Below, in pieces: positions 1 to 11,709 of a stretch of 64,000 nt of DNA. The notes under the pieces were generated by a model. The model saw only the letters and a list, made by a program, of their open reading frames with translations, was not told the origin of the DNA and did no database searches. Numbering within the stretch: the first letter of the stretch is position 1; each line of letters begins with the position of its first letter. Made by a program: the position numbers and the translations under genes. This DNA comes from Ulota crispa (Eukaryota; Streptophyta; Bryopsida; Orthotrichales; Orthotrichaceae): NCBI GenBank assembly GCA_963920765.1, contig OY987243.1, positions 32,673,060 through 32,737,059 of the forward strand, written 5' to 3'.

Positions 1-2
1 TT

Positions 3-195
3 GCATGCACCTCATTCACCAGTGGCTCCTTTGATCACCAAGCTCGCTTTTTGCACCGTCAAGTTACAGTCGACTTAAAATCCTTCGGCGCTCGAAAAGC
101 TGAACCCCGAAAGAGGACAGTCACCCTGCGGCGATATTCTTTTTTAATATTGGGCGCGGTCACTGAGGACCGAGCGACCGACTAGACTTGTTGCT
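3..195 (+). other. Open reading frame at window edge, possible exon
   Basis: Frame 3 is open from the first base of the window to a TAG at about 193. The 63-codon stretch is rich in R, K, T and S, reading like coding sequence (for example RKAEPRKRTVTLRR). No start codon or recognisable domain is visible, because it runs off the left edge. GC content is higher than in the repeats that follow. It could be part of a terminal exon or chance open sequence. It is not in frame with the open stretch at 572-760. Confidence 0.2.
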
Positions 196-212
196 TTTTC
201 AAGGTTTATGGT

Positions 213-555
213 AGGAGGCTCATGAATGGAGCATCTAAGGGCTGAAACTGAATTTTGGGTAGGTGAAACATATTGAAATATTTTTTCAGTAATTTTCTTC
301 GAAAGACAAGAAGAATTGACATCTAACCCAAGTTGTTTCATATTTTTTGAAATTTTGTGGATTTAGTAATGAAATTTTGAAGTGGAAAGGCCATGGGGCT
401 TGAAAATGGAAGTTACACCTCCTCAAATGTGCATCAAATGTATATCAAATGTACATCAAATATATATTGTTGAAGGCTATGAGAAACAACATGTACAATT
501 TGAGTACATTTGAGGGGTGCTCCATTTTAGAGCCTGCTCCGAATTAGAGCCTCCT
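213..555. mobile_element. TIR element, GGAGGCTC ends, inserted near possible exon
   Basis: The ends are inverted: AGGAGGCTC at the left and GAGCCTCCT at the right. ATGGT occurs immediately outside both ends (208-212 and 556-560), as a target duplication would. A TA boundary (TA before GGAGGCTC and after GAGCCTCC) fits almost as well. The first ~130 bp recur inverted at 8098-8250, and the right end recurs twice at 7706-7740 and 8020-8050. It carries no coding capacity and looks like a MITE. Confidence 0.65.
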
Positions 556-571
556 ATGGTGGTATCCAGCA

Positions 572-760
572 GATTTAGCTAGCGTTGTCTTGTATGAGTA
601 TGACCCAGCCCCCTCTACGGATGGAGAACAAGAATCCCGGCATCTATCAGGCAGCCGCCTCGATCGTGCGACATCAAGAGTTAAGGCAGCCTCTGAAAAG
701 CTGCCCAAAAGTTCACCTACAGGATCGTGTTTTAGAAGGCTGCAACCTTTTTCGCTCTAA
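572..760 (+). other. Possible 3' terminal exon of an unidentified gene
   Basis: An open frame of 62 codons ends in TAA at 758-760. Its composition is gene-like (YEYDPAPSTDGEQESRHL, then a Ser/Lys-rich tail ending LQPFSL). A plausible acceptor, CCAGCAG, lies at 565-571. No domain was recognised. The TIR element at 213-555 lies directly upstream. If that element is removed with one ATGGT copy, this frame extends upstream to about 166 without a stop. This could be the tail of a gene starting left of the window, or a relic. Confidence 0.3.
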
Positions 761-1682
761 ATAATGTTAATGAAATGATCACGGCAACTAACGACGGATG
801 ATTTTGGCATCCTCACCTCGCCGGCAACTTTCATTAGGCTATGGCATGTTGTGAAGGTTCTATGCAACTGACTAGCTTGATCTAGTAGTTAATGCCACAA
901 ATTTTGGCTTGATTGCAAGGCCGAGTTGTCCAATGACGTTCGCTGTTGACCGCTCTGTAAAGTGTTCATGCCTTCATGGCATCAGAAGCTGAAACCGGCA
1001 AGGAACAAACTAAAGAACAACGATGACAGATAATGACATCTTGAACTAAACATGATGTGCTGGTAAGCTTAGAGATTCATTTGTGTGAAAGCAAAGGATT
1101 TGCAAGAGTTGATGTACTCACTGGCACAGCTTGCAGGCCATAACAAGTGCTATCTTGCACTTCTTTTGGCTTTGAATTCTTTCATGCAGTTCCGATGCAG
1201 ATAGACTATGATCAGAATTTATGGACTTTTTAGCACAGTTGATCACAAGTAGATTATTGGGTTTACTACACTACCATTACCACATCCAAAAGTGGTAGAA
1301 TTAGTATAATTATCACTTTGGAAAAATTACAAAGTGGTGGTACGTGTATTGTTCTGACAAGCTGACGTGAAACCAGAAGTCAAAATTCACTCTCTCTCAC
1401 GCACTTTCCCAACTCTATACTTTCCAGTGATGGTGACATTTGGGTCCTATAATTTGTGACCCACATTCATAATTTCTCTCGCGACTACCACCTATTTTAA
1501 TTATCGCAAACGACTGACCCAAGCATGCCGTGGTGTGTCTCAAGTAGTCTCATGCGAGTACATTCGAGGATGCGGCAGTATTTTACATTTTCCACCAATT
1601 GACCAGCTGCACTAAAATCTGTGTTTGCGACTCTAACGTACAAAAGTCACACTGTTGGTGATTATTTGAAATTTGAGTGCAG
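761..1682. other. Intergenic, no gene seen
   Basis: This is AT-rich sequence with no open frame longer than about 50 codons. At 1262-1350 there are short inverted segments around ACTACCATTACCAC and GTGGTGGTA that may be a worn TIR pair. Nothing else is supportable. Confidence 0.4.
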
Positions 1683-1933
1683 AACACGATATTCATGAAA
1701 TTGGGAAAATGCAATTCCCAAGTTGTACTTCACCTAAATCCACAAATGTCACCTTAAACCAAATTTGAAGGTATCAGATTCAGCCTGAGCCACTAAGATT
1801 TTTTCCCTTGCAAATTTCTCCTCTCAGGTAAAGGCACGTATACAAAAAAAACGTTGAACTTGGTTTAAGGTGGCCTTAAACCTTCAGAAGTCCCAAAATG
1901 TACTGATTTTCCCAATTTAATGAATATCGTGTT
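1683..1933. mobile_element. AACAC(C/G)ATATT-family MITE, copy 1
   Basis: A 251 bp element whose ends form a near-perfect inverted repeat: AACACGATATTCAT at the left, ATGAATATCGTGTT at the right. GCAG flanks both sides. The interior carries a family signature seen in copies 2 and 4: GTACT(T/C)CACCTTAAA-like sequence, GGTATCAGATTCA, GAGCCACTAAGATTTTT, and a CTTTAATCCTTCAGAAG(T)CCC-like segment near the right end. It is non-coding. Confidence 0.85.
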
Positions 1934-3773
1934 GCAGGTTGAAACAATCATCATCTCTTGGCATATTGTAGAAATTCATTAAAAAAATAAATCTTGTAGG
2001 GAGACTAGTTTAGCACTGTCACTAGTAGGACAAATCAGTATAGTAAGTACCACCTGCAAGGTATCCATTGGCTGAATATCAAAAGGTCTAAAGCGAAAAA
2101 GTAACCGGCCAATATCTAATAGGTCAGCATTCTGCGACAACAATTAAATTTATAGTGTCAAATAATTCTGTGTTTTCTCGTTCAAAGAGACGACTTCGTT
2201 TGATGATTACAGGCTTGGTGCCAGCAAATGGTAAGTCATTCTGTGGATTACGTTGGGACATCATTGAGCGTCGATACCGGATCAGTACGTTTTTGAAATC
2301 AGAGAGAATCTTAAGTTGGCAATTAGCTATCATCTAGTGGATGCTACGTGACCCGAATTTTGAGGCTTTTCTTTTTCTTTTTCTTTTTTTCTTTTTCTCT
2401 TTCACTTTTTCATACAGAGATTAAACGACTTGAATTTGGTAAAGCGGAGGGATGAAACCACCGTCCGTACATAAGTATCCTGCAGGAATTTTAATTCGTT
2501 GGCTGCTGTTTTCTGGAGTAATTTAAGGCTGGACTATAATGCTCAAGTTTGAAAAAGCTAAAGTAATTACATTGTTGATGTCATCACCACCAGTACTACG
2601 TCACTTGTTCTCCACACAGGCACGATGCTCCCGGTGTTATGGGCCATCATCATCACGTTCTCAAATCTGGCCATGGTCCCCGAGGGCATGTCGAAAAGGA
2701 CCCTCTGGGTAGTATCTACAATGGATGAATATAGCCATACATGTGGAGCTCACTGAGATGAGACTTAGAAGAGATACGGTATAATCCAGAGAAAAAGGGC
2801 AAATTCGATCACCACATCAATCAAGACAAGAATGCAACTTTTCCTACGACATTAAATTACTCAACAAAAGTTTTTTCCAATGATGAGTTTTCCTCAAAGG
2901 TCCTGCAATCAATATTCTTTAGAAACAAAAGCTTCAGCTTTGATCCCTGGGTCTTCAAAAGGACAGCTGTGATACAAACACATTACAACAACAAAAAACT
3001 TACATTTCTAGTATACATCTGAGCCTCTTCAGCTGGACAGGCAGCTACAAAGTGCCTGTGAGTCCATTATAGCGAATATCAGAAACTTGAAAAAACGAGA
3101 TTTCCACGATTTCGGCGCTGTGAATCACGCCATGTCAATGAAGAAGACCATGACATCACAGCAGCAGTGAAGTTGAAAAAGGGCATGCATGTAGCACAGG
3201 GTATGCCTGCCACGATCAATGCAGTATATAACGGTGATCAGAGCTGCGAGAGGAGGAGCACCAGACCAGGCTAGGAACTTGACTAGACTGAGAATTCACC
3301 TCCTGAATACGCTTATGAATATGATTCAGTGTAAGCGTGCTCCCCAATGCAGTGACAACTTTACTTACAGCGGGTCTGCATGCAGGCCATGGCCAAGCTA
3401 CAAACTGATCACTTCTGAAACCAGGCACCGGATTTGGAGGACCAGCAGGAGCATTCTACCTGAACGAACTGGTGCACGATGTTGCCGGCTCTGCTCATTC
3501 CGCTTCATGGCGGGCGACAATATCTGGGCATATCGTACACACGTTCTTGCCCCGCTAGATTCCTTGGTGCCAGTGTGAATGGGCTCCACAGTCCACACTT
3601 GTTCCAGACTTCCAGACTTGCAGTATCCAAGCCCTGCAAATCCTTACCACCTCGATCAGCGCCCCTCCCGCACGAGCTGTATAGTAAGGGCTTGAATAGC
3701 TTGGGTAGATTCGACGTGTCGCTCGTCAAGTGGCCAAGACAGGAGTTGTACTCTTGGGAGCCAAGACAGGAGT
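1934..3773. other. Intergenic, no recognised gene
   Basis: The left part is AT-rich with a pyrimidine tract (CTTTTTCTTTTTC) at 2370-2405. From about 3180 to 3775 the sequence is richer in GC and has overlapping open frames of 66-119 codons on both strands. None has a recognisable domain, and they overlap in a way typical of non-coding DNA. It could be relic coding or promoter sequence. Confidence 0.35.
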
Positions 3774-4028
3774 AACACGATATTCATTAAAATGGGAAAA
3801 ACAGGGGTCCCATTTTGTACTCCACCTTAAACCCAAAAAGTTTCCTTAAGCTAGTTTTAATGGTATCAGATTCAATCTGAGCCACTAAGATTTTTTCCAT
3901 ACCAAATTCTTCCTCTCAAGTGACGGCACGTATACCAAAAAGACGTTGGAGCTCGGATTAAGGTGATTACCTTAATCTTCAGAAGTCCCAAAATGTGTTG
4001 TTTTTCCCAATTTAACTAATATGGTGTT
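3774..4028. mobile_element. AACAC(C/G)ATATT-family MITE, copy 2
   Basis: A 255 bp copy in the same orientation as copy 1, with the shared interior (GGTATCAGATTCA, GAGCCACTAAGATTTTT, GGCACGTATAC). Left end AACACGATATTCATTAAAA, right end CTAATATGGTGTT. AGGAGT is present directly outside both ends, as expected of a target duplication. It is non-coding. Confidence 0.85.
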
Positions 4029-4101
4029 AGGAGTACTCTTGTGATGATGATCAATAGTGCTAATGCAAGTATCTTCCAATTAGAGAGGCAAATATTAGGA
4101 T

Positions 4102-4336
4102 TAGGGTAAGTGTACTCAAATCCAACTGTGTATCTAATGGCATGGCGTCCGTTTGTACGAAGGGTGGTGATTTTATAACCCAAATCTAGGTATACAATAA
4201 ATAGCCTATTTTTTTGGGATACAAGAAATAAGCCATCTATGGCCTATCTAGTAGATTTGAGTTGTAAAATCACCACCCTACTCAAATACAAATGCCATTA
4301 GGTACACAATTAGATTTGGGGACACCTACCTTAGCC
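4102..4336. mobile_element. AGGTAGGTG-ended TIR element, long arms
   Basis: Two imperfect inverted arms of about 90-100 bp face each other. The left begins GGGTAAGTGTACTCAAATC and the right ends GATTTGGGGACACCTACCT. Both include an inner TGGTGATTTTA/TAAAATCACCA pair. TA stands outside each end. The end sequence matches the TA family also seen at 13352 and 51275. Confidence 0.7.
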
Positions 4337-4341
4337 CCTAA

Positions 4342-5934
4342 GTGCCCAACCCAAATTCATGCTGTGTTGGACCTCATTGCAAACAATTTGGCACCACAAG
4401 TTTAAAAACAACATCTGGAAGAGTTAGCCGTTGATATTGAATGAGATTTAAGGTCCACATCTGTATGAAAAATTTGGTAAGTTTTCATTGCATGGATCAA
4501 AAGATTAGAACGGTCAAAGACAAGAAATTGTTAAATATGGAGAGGCTAGATTTGGGGCACTGAGGAGCTCAATAGCCCTCAAGAGGTAACCCCTGAACGG
4601 CCCGAAAGCCCTTTGCAGCCGTATGCACGTCCATATATACAGACGCATTTGAGTTGCTCTTAGGGCTTTCCAAAAAAAATTATGCACCCATCATCATACA
4701 ACCCTTCAATATGTATGGTTGTAACACTTAATTTCCAACTAATTCAAACTTTTGAATATTGGTTGCGATCATATTTGGTACCGTACCGTATCTGTATAGC
4801 CCAAGGGCCCTTCAGGGGGTTAACGGGCATGAAATGCAGTCAATGCAGTGGACCACCGGTCTTGCCCGGGTACAAATTTCCAGTGCAGACACACCAGGCA
4901 GCAGGCAGGGTGCCATGTCTGGGTGCACATGATGCGCGGGATTGAGCAGCAGGATATTCCTTGCGACGTCGTGGGTGGTGGTTCTTGAAGCTGAGCTCTT
5001 CACATCATATAACTTATAAGCTTACCGGTGCACATCTTTTGCCGATTTGCCAGGGGCCTGGCCTGGGCGAACCTGTCAAAGATCCGACATTTCGGAAGCT
5101 CGTCCAAGCAATTATAGCTGTCGTACGAGTAGAGCATCACCCGGCCGGACCGCCTCCTCAAAAAATACTACTTTACCACCCCCACTTCAATCCACTGTAT
5201 TGTATTGTACTGCTGTACCGAGAAAGTGGTAATACTGTTAAAATCCAAGGTAGTAATTCGTACTGCAGCCCATGTCGCTGTCCCTGGTGCTCCGCCCAAG
5301 GCGTCCTGTAAGTGGTGCATTGGATTTGCACTAGTCTTAGCGTGGGCCCTGTCATAACTAATTGTTATTAATGGTGCTATTTCTGTATCCAGCTTGTGTG
5401 TTTTTTTTTTCATAAAAGAAAACTCCGTACGCTGTACATTGAGTAGAGTTCTGAAAGTCGCATCATAGGAAGGTGCTTCTTAGTACTTCTTATTCCATGG
5501 GACCATGGCCAGAGCTCAGAAGATGCCTTTCGATAAATTCCTCAGAGGTTTATCATTATGATTTACTTCATTTTATTTTATTTTATTGAGCAAGATAGAG
5601 TCGTTGCTCGTGTTCGATGCTGGTACTGTATAATCTCTACTTTGATCCAAAAGTGTTGAGGTGCTGGGCCTCACCATTACAACCAGAATCTGGACTTTGT
5701 GTCATTTGGTCAGAAAAGGAAACTCTAGAATGTGTACACTCAGAAGTCTTACGAGTATGACAATCAGGACAATCCAACCGTATTACTATCAATGCCTTCT
5801 AAAATGACATTCTAGAATAAAACTTGCACACTTGTTAAACTGTCATTGCATGTAGCACACATTCAAGCTCTCCGAGTTGTTTTTTGGAACCTAGGAAGGA
5901 GGTGCGGATGAGGTAAGTGATTACTATTTATTTA
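4342..5934. other. Intergenic, no recognised gene
   Basis: AT-rich to about 4800, then a GC-richer stretch (4820-5340) with overlapping open frames of 60-116 codons on both strands and no recognised domain. The GC-rich part could be a decayed gene or a CpG-type regulatory island. Confidence 0.3.
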
Positions 5935-6333
5935 GGGAATTCCTAAAGCCACACCCACAATTGCTAACGCCACACCATTTTGAGCATGAAATGTGAGAAT
6001 TCAATGCTATATTTTTTTAATTTGGATCAAAAAATTTGCTTCTTCTTCATCATTCTAAGGCTATATGTAAAAAAATTGGAGGTGCTTGAATTTGAATTTA
6101 AAAATATAGGACTTTTAAATTGCTAAATCAAAAATACATTAAGAGTTAGCAATGTTGCAATAAAAGTTGAAAAAAAAATTGCATTTGTTCTTCTTTCTTT
6201 CAAGAAGGTGGTAATGCTATAATTGAATGAATGATGGACCACTTGAATTAAAAATATATGTCATTAAACTCTTAAATTACTTGCTCACATGAGTGTGGCG
6301 TTAGCATATTTGGGTGTGGCTTTAACAATTTCC
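5935..6333. mobile_element. hAT-like MITE, GGGAATT ends, 8-bp duplication
   Basis: Inverted arms of about 40 bp: the left includes CCTAAAGCCACACCCA and GCTAACGCCACAC, the right mirrors them (GTGTGGCGTTAGCA, TGGGTGTGGCTTTAA). TTTATTTA lies directly outside both ends (5927-5934 and 6334-6341). An 8-bp duplication is the hallmark of hAT elements. There is no coding capacity. Confidence 0.75.
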
Positions 6334-6705
6334 TTTATTTATAAGAAACATGTGAAGTTTCTGGAGGGCTGTTTGGAGTTGAAGACCGATATAGCCATCT
6401 TTTGGAATTTCCTGGTTAAATGGTTCACCCTCAGATTGACTACGCCAAAAATTGGCAAAAAGTGGCGAACTGCGCTTGCCTAGATCTGGCTACTTCATAA
6501 TTACAGGCTTCCTACAAACTATTGTTTTTCCAGTGCTTCATCTCCTAAACCCAACTTTCAGTTGTTTTCGCTAGAATAGAAGCATATTTCTGCACTTAAA
6601 TGTCTCAAAATTGGCACTCTGAAGCAAGCCATTGTACCAAAGATGACCTTTTTATGCAGGTTCTTTTAGAGAAGGTGGTACTGATTGAAAAGTTATGATT
6701 ACTAA

Positions 6706-7024
6706 GAGCTTCTCCTGCCACCCGCCAATGTTCAAGCCCTGTTGTTTTCTGGATGAAAAGCAATTAATTTTAGTAGTGTTGGCTTCTACATTTATTTTCC
6801 CTCTTCAAATAAGTCATATTGAAGGGGGCCTCTAAACTTTCTACAAGCTATATTTTATGATGATCATAGCTCACTTTATTGCTTTTGGAAGTTTTTTGAC
6901 TTGTGATTGGTTGACACTATACTTAAAAAGTTGCACTGTTGGAGATACAAGTGGCCATTCCCTCTAAAATGGGTAGAGAGGATTTGAAGGGACCTGGACA
7001 TTTGGAGGGTTGCAGAAGATGCTC
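6706..7024. mobile_element. PIF/Harbinger-like MITE, TAA duplication
   Basis: Left end GAGCTTCTCCTGCCACCC and right end GGGTTGCAGAAGATGCTC are imperfect inverted repeats. TAA lies directly outside each (6703-6705 and 7025-7027). GAGCATCTCC-type ends with a TAA/TTA duplication are typical of Tourist/PIF-Harbinger MITEs. The 319 bp body is non-coding. Confidence 0.7.
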
Positions 7025-7703
7025 TAACAAGGCTCCATTAACATAATAAGCAACGCTCTGTGACCTTAAAATGGTGATGACCAAGTTCTTTGTGGCCACA
7101 TCAATACTCTAGCATTTTAAGGTTTAGATACTCGGAGGCTCAGACAAATGCATCAATGGTTGTCTCTTGTCCTCAACTTTCTAGGTTTTGCATGAGGTGA
7201 ATTGCAAAACTCAAAATCTCCGATGACATGTAGTTAGGGCTTCCTTGATATGTTATCCATAATGTCAATTTTGGTATATTGGCACGGTTCATAGGGCTAC
7301 AAATGTAAGATTCAGCTGCACAGACTACTCTGTAAACTAGCACTACTACATATTTTAACATTGAGGGCAGCAACTTGAGATGTGCCAGTGTTGTGAATGT
7401 CTGCTAGGTTAAGGAAATTGACATTCCATGTCGTGTGTGCCAAGCCATGGTGGTCACAGATTGAGCCACAAGTCGAGAATTGCGAGTCCTATTGACATTT
7501 CTTCACGAAGTACCTTGCATACAAACAGACAGAAACGGATCACCTAATATGCGGTCTCTCAAAAATATTAGTGTAGCACATGTGACTAACTATGGAGAGT
7601 TCTTGTAATTACAGATTATTTATGTTTTGAACATTGGAGATTTCCTAATATTTTACATATATTTTTTCTCCAAGTTTTACATGTCATCTGACTTGGACGC
7701 TTT

Positions 7704-8260
7704 GGGCTCTAAAACCGCCCACCTTCTCAAATGTACTCCTTTTATACATATTATTTTACATTGGTTTCAACAATATATAGGCAATGAATAGTGGGGGGAC
7801 AAAAAGATTGGGAAATCTCATCCCAACATCCAAGTATTCAACCCTCCAAAGATCCATTCATTTAATACCCCAAATGCTACAATCAAGTTTGAAAATGCAT
7901 GATATCTTCAAGTATAGCATAACATCTTCAAGTTTGACTGCAACTCTTGGAGTCTCACAAGAATGAGTTTGTGAGAAGTTGAACATTGGGCTGAAATTTC
8001 CCAATCTTTTTGTCCCCCCATTGTACATTTGAGAAGGTGGGAGGTTTTAGAGCCCTATGCCACTTCAACTTTGATATTTCATAACTAAATTACACAAAGC
8101 TTCCAAAAATACGAAACAACTTGGGTTAGAAATGCTAGATGCCAATTCCTCGTCTTTCAAGGAAAATTTACTGAAAAATACTTTCAAGAAGTTTCACCTC
8201 CCCAAAATTCAGTTTCAGCCCTTAGATGGTCGGTTCATGAGCCACCTACCTTACTACTGA
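7704..8260. mobile_element. Nested TIR remnants related to element 213-555
   Basis: Two inverted copies of a GGTTTTAGAGCCC / CTTCTCAAATGTAC end (7704-7740 and 8022-8055) enclose an inner inverted pair around GGGGGGACAAAAAGATTGGGAAAT (7794-7818 and 7995-8020). Immediately right, 8098-8250 is an inverted copy of the left third of the element at 213-555 and ends CCACCTACCT followed by TA. Boundaries of the individual insertions are not certain. Confidence 0.5.
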
Positions 8261-8261
8261 A

Positions 8262-9022
8262 CTTATTATAATCCGTATTGAGTTAAACGTGGCATTGGAG
8301 TTATTCGAAACTCTGCAGTTTTCTACAACAATGGAAGAAGGTCCTAAATATGTCCTTCCAGCTGGTTTCCTGTGCCTCTTCCATCCTTTGAAGCGTGTTC
8401 GAAAGGATGGTCAAATTATTTAAAGCATCACGTTTCATAGCGGCAAAATCATGGTATTCGGTTGCACAAACACCACAAACTAAGGTTCCAGACGGGCGCT
8501 TATAAGTGCAAAATGTATTAATCCTCGGCTACTTTAGCAAATGTAAAGAGAAGAAATCAAGGAAAAGGTGGAAATTGACCTCGCCGCATAGCTTGAATAT
8601 TTATACAAAAACTTGCGACGGCTTGATAACTCAAGCCGAGGAATGGGGTTCATGTGATGATTCTCATCAGCTTGGAGTTTAACATGCATCGAGCCTCTCC
8701 CGAGATACATGAACCCCAGTGCTCAGTGTGCAGAAAACGTGCAACATCATGTAAGTTACAAGTGGCGTCTAAAGAGCAGCGCCTTCCTGCAAAAACTGAA
8801 AAAAAAGGACTTTTCCAGCTTCGAAAGATCTTTACTTTTGAGGATACTTGTCAAATTCACTTCTACCATGATCAAAAATAAAGAAAGAGAAAAAAAAAAG
8901 CGTAACATAAGTTGATGAAAAATAAGGTAAAAATTTATACAAAAGACCATCCCATAAGACTTACTCAAAACCGCTTTAAAAAAAACAGGCACTCGTATGT
9001 TACAAAAGGATTGTGAACGTTT
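8262..9022. other. Downstream flank of minus-strand membrane-protein gene
   Basis: No gene was recognised. The stretch from about 8650 to 9022 lies just downstream of the stop codon of the minus-strand gene and probably contains its 3' UTR. A short inverted pair (GAGCCTCTCCCGAGATACATGAACCCC at 8690 and GAGGAATGGGGTTCATGTGATG at 8637) is visible. Open frames here are A-rich and unconvincing. Confidence 0.3.
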
Positions 9023-11709
9023 TTACTGAGAAATGGGAAGCGGTATCCTTTTCCGGGAGTAGAGGATAAGCAGGACGCTAACCAGCGTTGCCAAAACTGC
9101 AACAATTCGAAGCACCAGCGGCAGCACGCGCATCACATCCTGACGAGTTGGCTTTTTCCTGTAAGTCCGTTTAAGCAGCTGCTGATCTGAGAATGCAAAG
9201 TTACCCTTGGCAGGTAGCAGTTTTGTCCTCGTCACCACTTCCTCAACAGTAAGTCCTTCGTCCGTTTCCCGGACGTTGTACACGGAGGAATGCACTTCAC
9301 TCTCATCACCAGACGGAATAGGAAGAAGCGTCGACCTGCGCACAACTTCACGTACTTTAACCCCCTCCGGTGTTTCCTCGGTATCAGAGACAGACGAACT
9401 CACGGATGCTTTGATCTGCAGATACGCTTCTGATCCTTCGCTGCCTCTTCTTCGTGTCCGGACTTTGCCGTCCCATATACTTTGAGCCTTCTCAGTTTCG
9501 GCTCTCTCTCTCTCCAACTCCGTCATGATGTGTACGCTGCCGTTGGATCCATCTGCTTCGAACTTGTGCATGGCTTCTGAAATAGTTGGGATCTTTGATG
9601 TTGTTGATCTTAAGACTTTGTATCCATTCACTGACTCCCATCGCCCTGCTTCATCCACTGTGACCTGTTTGGCAGCAGCATTCCCTTCTGTGTAAGTTCT
9701 GGGCTTCCTCTTCTCCGCTTTCTCCTCCCCTCCTGCCTTGGTCTTCCGCCCCTGTTTCGAGTCTACGGACGCTGCTCGTCGATACTTCTTCTGCAATTTG
9801 TCATAATCTGAAACCGTTGGTATGACAAGCTGGTGGGGGGAGCCTTAGCATGCAAAAATTTCCAAACTTTAAGAAGACAAACGCTTAAAGAAGAATCTGA
9901 GATGAAGGTTTACAAGGCTGCAGAAGACCTGTGAACACCATATTAGGTAATTCAGGAAAAATGGAGGGACCCTTTTGTACTCCACCTTAATCTTGCATAC
10001 AGTAAATGTAGGCATAGGTATAGCTCAAAGTTGTAACTATTTGAAATTCTTGGAGGCAATCACTGAGACTTCACTATTATACAAGAAAGTGCACGCTTAT
10101 TTTGTTTCTAATATGCTAAATCGTACATAATGACAGAAATAGTGAAAGTCCCTGTTTTTCCCAATTTACCTAATATGGTGTTTGTGACAATTTCAAAGAA
10201 TTAGAGGAGCAAATGCGAGTTTACGAAAAAAAAGTAGACAAAAAGAAAGAAATACAGGAATCTCAACCTGCGTGGTAGGTAATGCCTCTGAAGAGCCGCT
10301 TGTATTCGACAGTTCCTTGTTATTGGCCGACTCCTTACTGCACAAATAGTACGTAAAATCAGTCACTTCTTTATGGTAAGCAATCAGCGAACTTGGACGA
10401 GCCCTCATCGATACTAGAAACATCTTCTAAAATCACAGAAAAAACACAAATAAGTCCAAATTAAAACACGACGTCTTGAGAAGAAAAAAGTTGACATTCT
10501 CATGCGCACGTGTAGAATGCTTTACTTAAGAGTTCATAACCAATTCAGTTAATTATATAACGAAATTCATTACTCCGATGAACCCAGATTTTCCATCAAA
10601 CAGTGAAGACTGTCACTACGCATTGGGCACAAAACAAATGAATTGGACAAAAGCAAGGTTTGTATATGACCTATTCTCAACTGTGCTAAAAAAAACAATG
10701 AAGCCCAGTTTGTGACCCTGGGTCAGTCCTTAAACATTTCTGACGGCCATGATTTCATTTTTCTCCATTTAGGCATACACGGCAAACGTGAAAATCTGTC
10801 TCACATGGACTGGAACGTATTCAAACATAACACAACATTCTTCACCTTTTACGAACAATGCCAACTAAGAGTATTGCCAGTTCATGACCAAATTCACACC
10901 AAATTAGATCATAACCATAGCTCTATCAAACTCTCACATTCAAAAACCAATGGCTCCTTGAGCTGAGGAATTCTCAAGTCGAGCTCAACTTTACAAAACA
11001 AGGTGTGTCAAGGATTCCAGGGCACTCACCTCGCGCGCTTCGGAGACGACAAGTAGTCTTCGTGATGCTCGTCTCCGTGCTCCTCCTCCTCTTCCTCTTC
11101 ATGGCGCTTGCCACGATTCTCAGTAGCATTGGAATGAGACATAACCTTGAAGTTGAATCCACCGCTTTCACTCACCGACAACTGTTTTCCCTTCCGAGAC
11201 GTCACGGAGCTCGAATCGTGGCGAGCATCATGGCGAGTGTCATGGCGAGGCTCATTGGAGTGATCCCTGTTGTGATCATTGTGCTCACTGTGTCCCACGG
11301 GGTCCTGGTTCACGTACATTTCCCCATCTTCAGTAACGTCCTCTTCGGAGATGATCTCGGAAAAAGTATCGGCGTACTTCGAACGCTGCGTGGTGCGTTT
11401 ACGATCCACCACCTCGTGATCAGGCTCGTCGTTGTCGAGGTTGGCGAGCTTGGTCCTCTGCACCTGCGCTTGCAATGGCATGCTGCTGTTCTTCCCATCC
11501 TTGACCACTGATTCCAGTGTGGCTATGTCCTTGTCTTTCTTTGGCTTCGGTTTCTTCTTCTCCCTTCGCAGCACCGACAGCAGCTTGCCTGCCAAAGCAA
11601 GCCCGGCCACTGTCGCCACACCGATGATGAAATTGCGTTGCGTCTTGTTGAGCCTCGTCTTGCTCCGGACGACTACTCTTTTTCTATCAGCAGGCTCCAT
11701 GTCTGTCAT
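9023..11709 (-). CDS. Three-exon gene for a membrane-anchored low-complexity protein (unknown function)
   Basis: Exons run 11709-11030, 10337-10268 and 9829-9023 (stop at 9025-9023). All junctions are GT-AG and in phase, giving 518 residues. I do not recognise the family. Residues ~22-45 are hydrophobic (FIIGVATVAGLALAGKLL) followed by a Lys-rich stretch. The middle is charged and disordered, with HD/RHD and poly-Glu runs around 160-215. Residues ~484-507 form a second hydrophobic helix followed by YSRKR, so a tail-anchor or two-pass topology with basic flanks is possible. Residues 394-419 and 431-456 are a duplicated unit (SSV...ET..EG..V.EVV.R..LLP). An alternative acceptor for exon 3 (9793) would shorten it by 12 residues. 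Intron 2 holds a MITE. The two exon blocks may be separate genes, but the splice phases agree. Confidence 0.65.
9934..10182. mobile_element. AACACCATATT-family MITE, copy 3 (intronic)
   Basis: The ends AACACCATATTAGGTAA and TTTACCTAATATGGTGTT match the family, with TGTG directly outside both ends. The interior differs from copies 1, 2 and 4 except for CTTTTGTACTCCACCTTAA near the left. It is therefore a subfamily with a replaced core, or an older copy. It lies within intron 2 of the minus-strand membrane-protein gene. Confidence 0.75.

Noticed and set aside
3219-3775. Overlapping open frames of up to 119 codons
   Set aside because: Several frames on both strands overlap, no domain is recognisable and no splice structure joins them.
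4682-5311. Open frames of 87-116 codons in a GC-richer stretch
   Set aside because: Composition alone explains the lack of stops; the peptides have no recognisable features.
10193-10423. Separate small protein gene on the minus strand (76 codons)
   Set aside because: It reads through an acceptor and a donor of the three-exon gene; only 10268-10337 fits as its exon 2.
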